Positions 9,444 to 17,492 of a stretch of 64,000 nucleotides of DNA are shown here, piece after piece (within the stretch, counting starts at the first letter, position 1; every line of letters starts with the position of its first letter). The notes beneath the pieces are model-generated. The model saw only the letters and a list, made by a program, of their open reading frames with translations. It made no database searches and was not told the DNA's origin. The stretch covers positions 23,846 to 87,845 of the forward strand of contig JAIQEX010000009.1 of assembly GCA_020073615.1 (NCBI GenBank). The letters are read 5' to 3'. The translations under genes were made by a program, and so were the position numbers. Origin of the DNA: Terriglobia bacterium. GTDB lineage: Bacteria > Acidobacteriota > Terriglobia > Bryobacterales > Bryobacteraceae.

Positions 9444-11432
9444 ATGGGTAGATTGGTATTCCTCTTCGCGATCTGGGTGCCACTCGTGTTTCCGGCGGAC
9501 TCCAGCGACACCGCCGGGCTGTTTCCGGCCATTCGGCGGGGCGATGCGGCTTTTCTGAAGAGCCATCTCACGAAGTCCGCCATCGACGCGCGCGACCGGC
9601 GTGGAGCGACCCTGTTGATGCACGCCGCGGCCTTCGGGAATCTCGAGACCCTGAAGCTTCTCCTCGATGCCGGCGCCGATGTAAACGCGCGCAATGACTT
9701 CGATGCCACCGCGCTCCTGTGGGGCGCGCGCGATCCGGACAAAGCCCGCCTGCTGATCGCGCGGGGAGCCAACGTGAACGCGCGCTCCCGGCAGGGCCGG
9801 ACGCCGCTGATGCTGGCTGCCTTACGGCCCGGCGGCTCGCCCGTGGTCGCCCTGATGCTGACTTCCGGCGCGGATGTTCATGTCGCGGATAAACGCGGCA
9901 ATACGGCTCTCGGCCTGGCGGCCTCCATTGGCGAAGTGGAGACCATGCGGCTGCTGCTGTCCAAGGGCGCCGATCCGGAGGCCACGAACGAAAAAGGCGA
10001 GACGCCGCTCATTATGGCGACCAAAAGCAAGCAGGCCGATGCGGTCGGGCTGCTGATCCAGAAGGGCGTGCGCGTGAATGTCACCAGCACGTCTTCCAAT
10101 ACTGTGCGCCACGGACCCATTGCCATGATTAAGTTGACGCCGCTGCATCGTGCCGCGGCCTTCGGTCCGCTCGAAATGGTCGGCGGCCTGCTTAAGGCCG
10201 GGGCCGACGTGAATGCGCGCGACAGCCGGTCGCTGACGCCGCTGATTTTCGCGGTGGCCACCGAATACGCGGCGCCGCAGATCGTGCAGACCTTGCTGAA
10301 GGCCGGCGCCGACGTGAACGTCCGCGACAACGCCGGCGAAACGGCCCTGGACTGGGCGGAAAAATTCGGCTACCCGCAAGTGATCGCCGCGCTCAAGAAC
10401 GCGGGCGCGGAGCGGGGCGTTGCGTATGCCGCCCCGAAGCGGCCCGATATCCCACGGGCGCCTGGGGCGGTGGCGCTTTCCCGCAGTCTTGGTCTGTTGC
10501 AGAGATCGAGCACGGAGTTCTTCAACCAGAGCGGATGCGTGTCTTGTCATCACCAGCCGCTGATTGCCCGCGCCCAGCGCGCGGCAAGAGCCGCCGGCGC
10601 GGCTGTCGACGAGACGGCGGCGCAGGAACAGTTGTCGCAGATGAAAGCGCAGTGGTCGGCCTCGCAGGAAGAGTTCCTGCAATCGCTCAACCCCGCCGGT
10701 GGACCGAACCGGCTGGCGGAGAACCTGTTGGGGCTGGAAGCGGCGGGCTACCAGCCGGACACCATCACGGACGCGGCGGTGGTGGACCTGGCCGAATCGC
10801 AGGACCCGGAAGGGTATTGGGCCGGCGGGGAAGAGGAGCCGCGGCCGCCTATCACGGAAAGCGTGATTGCCGGCACGGCCCGCGCTTTGCGGGCGATCCA
10901 GGCCTACTCCTTCCCGGCGCGCGGCCAGGAATTCGCCTCCCGGATCGCGCGCGCGCGGGCCTGGCTCAAACAAAGCAAGCCGGCCAGCACGGAGGACTTC
11001 GCGATGCGGCTTTTGGGCCTCGCGTGGGCCGGTGCGGCCAAGGCTGAGCTGCGGGAAGCGGCGCTGCCCCTGCTGGCGCTGCAACGGCAGGATGGCGGCT
11101 GGGCTGGCAATCCCTATCTGAGCAGCGATGCGTTTTCGACCGGTGAGGCGCTTACCGCGCTCGGCGAATCGGGAGCGCTGCGGTTGAAAGACGGCCCATA
11201 CCGGCGCGGCGTGGATTACCTGCTCGCGACGCAATACGCGGACGGATCGTGGTACGTTCGCAGCCGGGCCATCAAGTTCCAGCCATACTTCGAAAGCGGC
11301 TTCCCCTTCGGCCCGGACCAGTGGATCTCGGCGGCCGCAACCGCCTGGGCGGCGCAGGCGATCGCGCCCAGCATCCAGCCGCGAGCATCCGCCACCCGCG
11401 TGGACCCCGCCATCGCGCTACGCGAGGAGTGA
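9444..11432 (+). CDS. Secreted ankyrin-repeat / CxxCH / alpha-alpha toroid protein
   Basis: 662 residues. A signal peptide (residues 1-18) is followed by about eight ankyrin repeats (roughly 20-325; for example TLLMHAAAFGNLETLKLLL and GADVNARND), a linker with a single haem-c-type motif CVSCHH (Cys365, Cys368, His369), then a helical region (about 400-645) with the QDxxGxW-like repeats of squalene-cyclase/prenyltransferase toroids (SQDPEGYWAG, LQRQDGGWAG, TQYADGSWYV). The toroid lacks an evident DxDD cyclase motif, so it is likely a binding module. The protein ends [11 protein letters not shown], the hallmark tail of the ADOP permease next door, so the original stop may be lost. Function is unknown; export to the periplasm and one haem are inferences. 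Confidence 0.75.
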   Translation: MGRLVFLFAIWVPLVFPADSSDTAGLFPAIRRGDAAFLKSHLTKSAIDARDRRGATLLMHAAAFGNLETLKLLLDAGADVNARNDFDATALLWGARDPDKARLLIARGANVNARSRQGRTPLMLAALRPGGSPVVALMLTSGADVHVADKRGNTALGLAASIGEVETMRLLLSKGADPEATNEKGETPLIMATKSKQADAVGLLIQKGVRVNVTSTSSNTVRHGPIAMIKLTPLHRAAAFGPLEMVGGLLKAGADVNARDSRSLTPLIFAVATEYAAPQIVQTLLKAGADVNVRDNAGETALDWAEKFGYPQVIAALKNAGAERGVAYAAPKRPDIPRAPGAVALSRSLGLLQRSSTEFFNQSGCVSCHHQPLIARAQRAARAAGAAVDETAAQEQLSQMKAQWSASQEEFLQSLNPAGGPNRLAENLLGLEAAGYQPDTITDAAVVDLAESQDPEGYWAGGEEEPRPPITESVIAGTARALRAIQAYSFPARGQEFASRIARARAWLKQSKPASTEDFAMRLLGLAWAGAAKAELREAALPLLALQRQDGGWAGNPYLSSDAFSTGEALTALGESGALRLKDGPYRRGVDYLLATQYADGSWYVRSRAIKFQPYFESGFPFGPDQWISAAATAWAAQAIAPSIQPRASATRVDPAIALREE

Positions 11433-11442
11433 GGCCGCGCGC

Positions 11443-13992
11443 TTACTCCCAGCGCAGAGCGCGGACGGGATCGATGCGCGTGGCGCGGCGGGCCGGGACC
11501 GCGCTGGCCAGGCCGGCCGCCAGCACCAGCAGCGCCAGCACACCGCCATACACCGCCGGTTCGGAGGCCCGTACGCCGGGCAGAACATGGACCAGCAGCG
11601 TCGATACCGCCGCGGCGCCCGCCACCCCGGCAAGCACGCCATAGAGCAGCGCGCGCAGGCTCGACCCCAGCACCAGCCGCACTACCTGGGGCGGGCTGGC
11701 GCCGAGCGCCATGCGCACGCCGATCTCGCGCGTCCGCTGGCTCACCACGTAGGCGAACACGCCGGCCATCCCCACCGACGCCAGGAGAAGCGCGAGGAAA
11801 CCGAGGAATCCGGCCACCAGCGCGGCATAACGTGAGGGCGCCACCTGGCGGTCGAAGTTGTCGGCGAGCGCCACCGGCTGGATGGCGGCGCGTGGTGCGA
11901 GCTGTTTCACAATCGCCATCACCGGCGCCAGGCCGCCCGCCGATCGCGCCCTCACCAGGACCAGAGGAACCAGGTCCCGATGTCCCAGCGGCCAGTACAT
12001 CGCCGGCTCGACCGAGCCGAGGCCGGTGGTATACGCGTCCTTCGCCACGCCCACGATGGACCAGGATTTGCCGTTCGAAGAGAGCGTCCTGCCCACCACG
12101 TTCTCGCCGGGCCAGTAGCGGCGCACCGCGGCTTCGTTGAGGATGGTTACGTTTTGCGCGATGTCCGGCGCGTCGAAATTGCGGCCCCCGATAATGGGAA
12201 TTCGCAGCGTCTCGAAATAGCCGGGGGAGACGTCGTGCAGGAGGATCGGCTGCCGTCTGCCGCGCCACTCGAAGCTGGTGGAGGTGGTCGAGTTCCCCAG
12301 CGGCATGTCCAGCGACAGGCCGCAGGCCACCAGCCCGGGCGCGTGTTCCACCTGCGCCAACAACTGCCGCGCGAGCGCGCCGGCGCGCGGACCGCTATAG
12401 AGGCTGAGCGGAACGTCCAGTTGCATCGCCGTCACGTTTTGATAGTCGAAGCCCGGGTCGAGCTGCGAGGTGCGCGCCAGGCCGCGCACCAGCAGGCCGG
12501 CTGCCGACAGCAGAATCACGCTGATGGACACCTGCACCGCGAGCAGCACGGTGCGCAGCGGCAAGCGCGCCGGACCGGAACGGGCTTCCGCCTTCAAGGC
12601 CGCGGCTACGCTGCCGCGGGTGGCATGCAGGGCCGGCGCCAGGCCGAAGGCCAGGCAAGCCACCGCGGCCACCGCCGCCGTGTAAGCCAATACGGTGCCA
12701 TCGGGTTTGAGCTGAAAGACCACGTCCGAGGCCAGCCAGGCCATCGCCGCCGGCGGCAGCACGTAGGCCATGGCCAGCCCGAGCGCGGCGGCGGCGATGG
12801 CCAGAATCATGCTCTCGACCAGCAATTGGCGGACCAGGCGGGCCCGGCTGCCGCCGAGCGACAGCCGCACCGCGATCTCTTTGCGGCGCGCTCCGGCCCG
12901 CGCCACCAGCAGGTTGCCCACGTTGGAGCAGGCCAGCAACAGCACCAGCGTCACCGCCATGAAAAGCAGCAGCAGCGCCGGAGCGGCCTGCCGCTTCTGG
13001 CTGGGGTTGCCCATCCACGCGGTTCCCGAAACCAGCGCCCGGCCGCCGCGCTCCAGCCCGTTCTGCGTCCGGAACCGGTCGCTCAGGAGCGACACCTCGG
13101 CCTGGGCCTGGCCGCGCGTCACCCCCGGCGCCAGGCGGCCCGCCATGTGTATGCAACAGTAATAGGGCGAGGTGAGGTACGACTCGACGCCGGGGTCGTG
13201 GGGGCGGAGCAGCTTGCGCGCCGCCAGCGGCGTCCACATGTCGTTCCGCATCGGCGAGGTTCCGCTGAAGCCCGCCGGGGTAACCCCGACGATCGTGAAG
13301 GGAATGTCCTCCAAGCGAACGCGCCGTCCGGCAATCGCCGGGTCGCCGCCGAATGCGTTGCGCCACAGCGCATCGCTGATCACCGCCACGGCCCGCGGGC
13401 CGGCGGCGCGGTCTTCCTCTTCCATGAAGCCGCGGCCGCGCTGCATGTCCACGCCCAGGACCCGGAAGTAGTTGGCGGTGACGTAGGTCGCTTGCAGGGA
13501 ACGCTTCTCCAGCCTGACCTGTTCCCCGTTCTCGGCGACCATGAGGCCGGAGAAGGTCCGGGAATGCGCCGCGACATAGCGATACTCGGCCACGCCGAAG
13601 CCGGCGGCGCCTTCGCGAACCGCGCGGGCCACGCTTACCACGCGGCCCGGATCGCGAACCGGCCAGGGCCGCAGGGCGATCGCGTTGAAGATCGTGAACA
13701 GCGTGGTGTTGAGGCCGATGGCGCAGGTGAGCGCCAGCAGCGCCACCAGGGCGAAGCCCGGCTGCCTCACCAGGTTGCGCCAGCCGTAGGCCGCGTCGCG
13801 CCAGACGCTCTCCAGCCACGGCCAGATCCAGACGGCGCGCGCCTCCTCGCGGGCGTGCGTCATATTGCCCATCTCGCGCAAGCTGCCGCCGGCCTCTCGA
13901 TTCATGGCGCGATGGAACTCCAACTCCTCGGCCAGATCCGCCTCGGCCCGCCGCTGGTGGAGGAAGTACCGCATCCGTCGCAACAGTCTCAT
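11443..13992 (-). CDS. ADOP-type MacB/FtsX permease
   Basis: 849 residues from the ATG at 13992, which has GGAAGG seven bases upstream; the frame is open further but the upstream part holds the promoter. A short cytoplasmic N-terminus with an EELEFHRAMNREAGG segment, typical of ADOP proteins that sit beside a repressor gene, precedes two MacB-core/FtsX blocks with eight likely membrane spans. The terminal signature is RIDPVRALRWE. It is convergent with the ankyrin gene, with only 10 bp between stops. No ATPase and no PadR- or BlaI-type regulator gene adjoins it, yet its promoter has two operator-like palindromes (14021-14037, 14074-14090). Substrate unknown. Confidence 0.9.
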   Translation of the reverse strand: MRLLRRMRYFLHQRRAEADLAEELEFHRAMNREAGGSLREMGNMTHAREEARAVWIWPWLESVWRDAAYGWRNLVRQPGFALVALLALTCAIGLNTTLFTIFNAIALRPWPVRDPGRVVSVARAVREGAAGFGVAEYRYVAAHSRTFSGLMVAENGEQVRLEKRSLQATYVTANYFRVLGVDMQRGRGFMEEEDRAAGPRAVAVISDALWRNAFGGDPAIAGRRVRLEDIPFTIVGVTPAGFSGTSPMRNDMWTPLAARKLLRPHDPGVESYLTSPYYCCIHMAGRLAPGVTRGQAQAEVSLLSDRFRTQNGLERGGRALVSGTAWMGNPSQKRQAAPALLLLFMAVTLVLLLACSNVGNLLVARAGARRKEIAVRLSLGGSRARLVRQLLVESMILAIAAAALGLAMAYVLPPAAMAWLASDVVFQLKPDGTVLAYTAAVAAVACLAFGLAPALHATRGSVAAALKAEARSGPARLPLRTVLLAVQVSISVILLSAAGLLVRGLARTSQLDPGFDYQNVTAMQLDVPLSLYSGPRAGALARQLLAQVEHAPGLVACGLSLDMPLGNSTTSTSFEWRGRRQPILLHDVSPGYFETLRIPIIGGRNFDAPDIAQNVTILNEAAVRRYWPGENVVGRTLSSNGKSWSIVGVAKDAYTTGLGSVEPAMYWPLGHRDLVPLVLVRARSAGGLAPVMAIVKQLAPRAAIQPVALADNFDRQVAPSRYAALVAGFLGFLALLLASVGMAGVFAYVVSQRTREIGVRMALGASPPQVVRLVLGSSLRALLYGVLAGVAGAAAVSTLLVHVLPGVRASEPAVYGGVLALLVLAAGLASAVPARRATRIDPVRALRWE

Positions 13993-14020
13993 ACCGGCAC
14001 CTTCCGATTGCCAGGCTTTC

Positions 14021-14090
14021 CCATCGCCTGTCGATGGAAGTAGTATGAGGGAACTCCGGGCTTCTGTCAAGCCCCATCGATAGACGATGG
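14021..14090 (-). promoter_or_regulatory. Promoter flanked by two CCATCG-N5-CGATGG operators
   Basis: On the minus strand TTGACA (14065-14070) and CATACT (14042-14047) are 17 bp apart, a strong sigma-70-type promoter pointing into the ADOP gene. Two perfect palindromes CCATCG-N5-CGATGG flank it: 14074-14090 just upstream of the -35, and 14021-14037 over the predicted transcription start. Their centres are 53 bp apart, about five helical turns, which suits one dimeric repressor binding both sites and perhaps looping. Confidence 0.75.
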
Positions 14091-14157
14091 AAGCAGTCAT
14101 TCGCCGGCAGGCTGCGAAATCCTCCGGAGTTTGGGGGTTTCGTAGCCTGTCACCGAA

Positions 14158-14451
14158 TTAGGGGGCGTGCACCCCGCCGGTGATGGACGGCAGAATCGTA
14201 ATCTCCGCCCCGTCGCGCAGGGGCGTTTGCAGACCGCCCGTATACCGGATATCTTCGCTGCCCACGAATACGTTGATGTGCTCCCGGATCTGAGCCTGCT
14301 CGGTTACCATTCGGTCGCGCATGCCGGGACACCGCTGCCACAGCGCTTCCAGTGCGGCGGCCAGCGTGCCTGGCGCGGGATCGATCGCGACCCGGCTACT
14401 TCCGGCGGCGAAAGAACGCAACGGGCCGGGTATCAAAAACGCAACCGCCAT
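14158..14451 (-). CDS. MoaD/ThiS-like ubiquitin-fold protein
   Basis: 97 residues with a beta-grasp pattern: VAFLIPGPLRSFAAGSSRV, then TLAAALEALWQRCPGM, INVFVGSEDIRYTGG and the closing strand GAEITILPSITGG. MoaD, ThiS and related sulfur carriers end exactly at Gly-Gly; here four residues (VHAP) follow, so the thiocarboxylate-forming end would be masked until trimmed. The gene starts a few bases after the BNR-propeller frame ends, so the two are co-transcribed. No E1-like MoeB/ThiF or JAMM protease is in the window. It might be a sulfur carrier, a protein modifier, or a structural relative. Confidence 0.7.
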   Translation of the reverse strand: MAVAFLIPGPLRSFAAGSSRVAIDPAPGTLAAALEALWQRCPGMRDRMVTEQAQIREHINVFVGSEDIRYTGGLQTPLRDGAEITILPSITGGVHAP

Positions 14452-14452
14452 G

Positions 14453-16551
14453 CTACCGTTTCCTCCGGGCTCCGCCGGTCCCGCGCGGTGAGCTCCGCTT
14501 CCCGGATGTAGGGAGCTTGGGTTTCCGCGGCGCGTGGCTGGCCCGGCGCTCCCCTACCACGGCGCTCTTCACGCAAACCACCGGGGGCAGGCCCTCCAGA
14601 ATTTTCCTCCAGCTCTTCCCTTCGTCGGCCGAGCCGTAGAGCTGTCCGCTGCGCGTGCCGAAGTAAATGCCCGCCGGGTCCAGCGAGTCCGCCGCCATGG
14701 CGTCGCGCAAAACCGTCTCATACGAGCCTTTTTGCGGCAGGCCGCGGATGAGCGGCTCCCAGGTTTCGCCGGCGTTGCGCGTGCGATAGACGCGCAGGCA
14801 GCCCTCCGGAGTACAGCGGAACTCGTCGGACTCCATGGGCAGGATGTAGACGCAGTCGGGATTGTGCGGGTGGCCCGCCATCGCGAAACCATAGTCCGAC
14901 GGCACGCCATGGGCGATGTCCTGCCAGCTTTCGCCGTAGTTGGCCGAGCGCGGGCGCTGGGATGTCGCCGGTCCGTACTTTCACGGGCAAGCGGCGTATG
15001 CGCTGGCCTATGACGGCCGGGAAGGCCGCCACCGTTTGTGGGCCTCGACCTCCAGCATGCTCTGGGGCTCCTTTCTGCGCTACACCGACGACTACGGGCG
15101 GACTTGGACCAATCCTCAGGAGGCGCCCATCAAGTTTCCGGCCGACTCGGGCGCCACCCTGAAGAACATCTGGCAGATTTGCCTGGGACGCCCGGCGGGA
15201 GCCGAACGTCATGTATTGCGGGGTGGAGCCGGCGGCGCTCTACGAATCGCGCGACGACGGCGAAACGTTCTCCCTGGTGCGGGGCTTGTACGACCATCCG
15301 CACCGCCCCCGCTGGATGCCCGGATTGGGCGGCCTGACCCTGCACACCATTGTGCTCGATGCGCAGAATCCGCAGCGGATGTACGTGGCCATTTCGGCAG
15401 GCGGCGTCTACGCCACCGAAGACGGCGGGCGCACCTGGCAGGCGCGCAACCGCGGCATTCGCGTGGTGCACATGCCGGAGAAGTATCCGGAGTTCGACGG
15501 CCAGTGCGTTCACAAGGTGGTGATGCACCCCGCGCGCCCGGAACGCCTCTTCCTGCAAAACCATTGGGGCTTGTACCGCTCCGACCGCGGAGCGCAGCAA
15601 AAAGACGCCTTTCATGGTGCCGGCCAGCAACAGAACGTCGCCGTTCCTGACGGTGAGATGCTTGATGCCGCGGTGCACGGTGGTGCGCGGCCCGCGCTGA
15701 TCGCCCGGGGGTCCCGCCACGGCGCTGGCCGCTTGAATCGCCTCCAGTGCCGCCCGCACCTCGCTGGCGCGCTGATAGCGCTGCGCGGGTTCCTTCGCCA
15801 GGCAGCGTTGGATGATGGCCGCCAGGCCGGGCGGTATTCGCGCGGGCAGGGGCGGCGGCGGATCGTGCAGGATGGCGGAGCTGACCTCGAAGGTGGTCCG
15901 CCCGTGAAATGGCACCTCGCCCGCCGCGGCTTCGTAGAGCACCACGCCGAGCGCCCAGATGTCGCTGCGGTAGTCTCCCGGCTCGCCGCGCAGCGTTTCC
16001 GGCGACATGTACGACAGCGTGCCGCCGGTCGAGACCGCGGCTTCCATCGTCTCCATGGTCCGCGTGCCTTCTACCGGCGCCTCCGCGGCCAGACGCCGCG
16101 CCAGGCCAAAATCCAGCACTTTGACCAGCCCTTCCGGGGTCACCATGATGTTGGCGCTCTTCAGGTCCCGATGCACGAGGTTGCGCCCGTGCGCATGGGT
16201 CAGCGCGCCGGCTATCTGGACGCCGTAGCGCATCACGGACTCGCTCGCCAACCCTCCAGTGACGATCGAGGCGCTCAGCGGCTTGCCCTCGATCAGTTCC
16301 ATCACGATGTAGAACTCACCGCCGGCTTCGCTTACTTCGTGCACGGTGCAGATGTTCGGGTGGGAGAGGGCGGAAGCCGCGCGTGCCTCCCGCAGCAGGA
16401 ATTGCCGGGCCTCCCGGGCGAGCGTTTCGCCCACGAATTTCAATGCGACGTCGCGCTGCAACACTTCGTCGCGCGCCCGGTAGACTACTCCCATGCCGCC
16501 CTGTCCGAGCTTGGCAACGATGCGGTAGTGTCCCAGCACCCTGTCGATCAT
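14453..16551 (-). pseudogene. Ser/Thr kinase - BNR propeller fusion, scrambled by inversion
   Basis: From the ATG at 16551 a complete bacterial Ser/Thr kinase is read: glycine loop LGQGGMGVVYRARD, Lys38, HRDLKSANI (Asp129) and DFGLA (147-151), with no membrane span. It continues in frame into the start of a BNR/sortilin-type propeller (KHLTVRNGDVLLLAGTMKG, VFLLRS). The next ~215 residues of the propeller lie on the opposite strand (14943-15586), and the C-terminal part (NYGESWQDIAHG, SDYGFAMAGHPHNPDC, then on to 14453) is back on the minus strand. The inverted part also has a one-base frameshift near 15200. The kinase domain could still be made with a nonsense tail. A GTG before the propeller (VHRGIKHL) leaves open that kinase and propeller were once separate genes. 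Confidence 0.7.
14943..15586 (+). other. Inverted segment within the BNR propeller
   Basis: Plus-strand translation gives propeller repeats that belong in the minus-strand gene: GRWDVAGPYFHGQAAYALAY, RYTDDYGRTWTNPQEAP, CGVEPAALYESRDDGETF, YVAISAGGVYATEDGGRTW, VVMHPARPERLFLQNHWGL. The right junction forms a perfect palindrome GCTCCG-ACCG-CGGAGC (15578-15593), because an RS-coding CGCTCCG from each end now meets head to head. Flipping the segment restores one continuous propeller apart from a frameshift near 15200. No recombinase or long inverted repeat is visible. Confidence 0.8.
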
Positions 16552-16768
16552 GGAGTTTCGCTCTCATGTTACCAGGACGGCGGTCAACCGGTCCTTCGCG
16601 GCCTCATCCAGCGGAACCGGTGGTGGGGGCGCACGTCACCGTGCACGCGACCGCGCCGAGCGTCTGTTTTCGCACCATGCCGGCCGCCGGATCTCCTCAT
16701 TCCGCCCAATTTGGCGACCGCCTTGCTCCGCAAAAATGCTAGACTTCTGCCGTAACGAAAGGTCGTGT

Positions 16769-17341
16769 ATGAAGAAAACCACTGGACTGCTGGCGCTACT
16801 GCTGGCACTTTCGGTCGTGACATGGGCGCAGGACCGGCGCAAGGAAGACGAGCACCAACGCAACGAACAACACCATAACATCCCCGCTCATGGTCCCCCT
16901 CCCGCGCGCGCGGAACATGCGCCGCACGGGCAGCCGCCGCCCGCCGCGCCCGAGCATCGCGGCGATGAGCATCGCAGTTTCGCCGATCATCCCGGGCATC
17001 CCGAGGCGCCCCACGTCCATCCCAACGGGCAGTGGGTAGGACACGATGCCGGGCGCAACGACCGCCGCTTTCACCTGGAGCGGCCCTTCGAACATGGGCG
17101 CTTCACCGGCGGCTTCGGACGCTCGCATATCTTCCGGCTCGGCGGTGGGAACCGGGAACGCTTCTTCTTCAATAACTTCTTTTTCAGCGTTGCCCCCTTC
17201 GATTTTGAGTACGTCAACGGCTGGCTCTGGGATTCCGATGAGATCACCGTCTTTGAAGACCCGGATCACCCAGGCTGGTACCTTGCTTATAACGTGCGTC
17301 TGGGCACCTACGTCCACGTGCAGTATCTGGGGCCGCGGTAG
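16769..17341 (+). CDS. Secreted histidine-rich protein
   Basis: 190 residues starting at [20 protein letters not shown], a signal peptide with cleavage near residue 20, and preceded by GAAAGG six bases upstream. The mature N-terminal half is rich in His, Pro, Arg and Glu ([38 protein letters not shown]). The C-terminal half has aromatic segments ([15 protein letters not shown]) and a compact domain [18 protein letters not shown] that resembles small periplasmic beta proteins. Metal binding by the His-rich part is plausible from composition only. It stands alone between the kinase gene and the secretion cluster. No family recognised. Confidence 0.7.
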   Translation: MKKTTGLLALLLALSVVTWAQDRRKEDEHQRNEQHHNIPAHGPPPARAEHAPHGQPPPAAPEHRGDEHRSFADHPGHPEAPHVHPNGQWVGHDAGRNDRRFHLERPFEHGRFTGGFGRSHIFRLGGGNRERFFFNNFFFSVAPFDFEYVNGWLWDSDEITVFEDPDHPGWYLAYNVRLGTYVHVQYLGPR

Positions 17342-17470
17342 GCAGGGGCCGGGGGCCGGGGGCCGGGGGAAGGAAACTCGCTTCGCTCGCGACTTTTTCC
17401 AGAACGCTGCGAGCGAAGCGAGCTTCCTAGCCCCGGCCCCTGGCCCCTGGCCCCTGGTCCCTTTCTTCCC
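17342..17470. repeat. GC-rich nested inverted repeat before tssK1
   Basis: Three GGGGGCC units (about 17345-17368) pair with GGCCCCTGGCCCC-type units (about 17432-17458). Inside them CTCGCTTCGCTCGC (17379-17392) is the reverse complement of GCGAGCGAAGCGAG (17417-17430). The whole forms a long two-tier hairpin just upstream of the secretion cluster. A shorter array of the same GGGGGCCAGGGG units follows rplI at 37686-37716, so this is a dispersed element of this genome. Confidence 0.7.
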
Positions 17471-17492
17471 GTTCTGCTACCTTGTTTCCAGA

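Noticed and set aside
11980..14043. A 687-codon rightward open frame opposite the second ADOP gene
   Set aside because: Arg/Gly/His-rich shadow of a high-GC gene; the minus-strand permease is clearly the coding one.
11443..14100. Earlier start of the second ADOP at 14100
   Set aside because: The extra 36 codons overlap the -35/-10 and both operators, while ATG 13992 has a good ribosome site and the family N-terminus.
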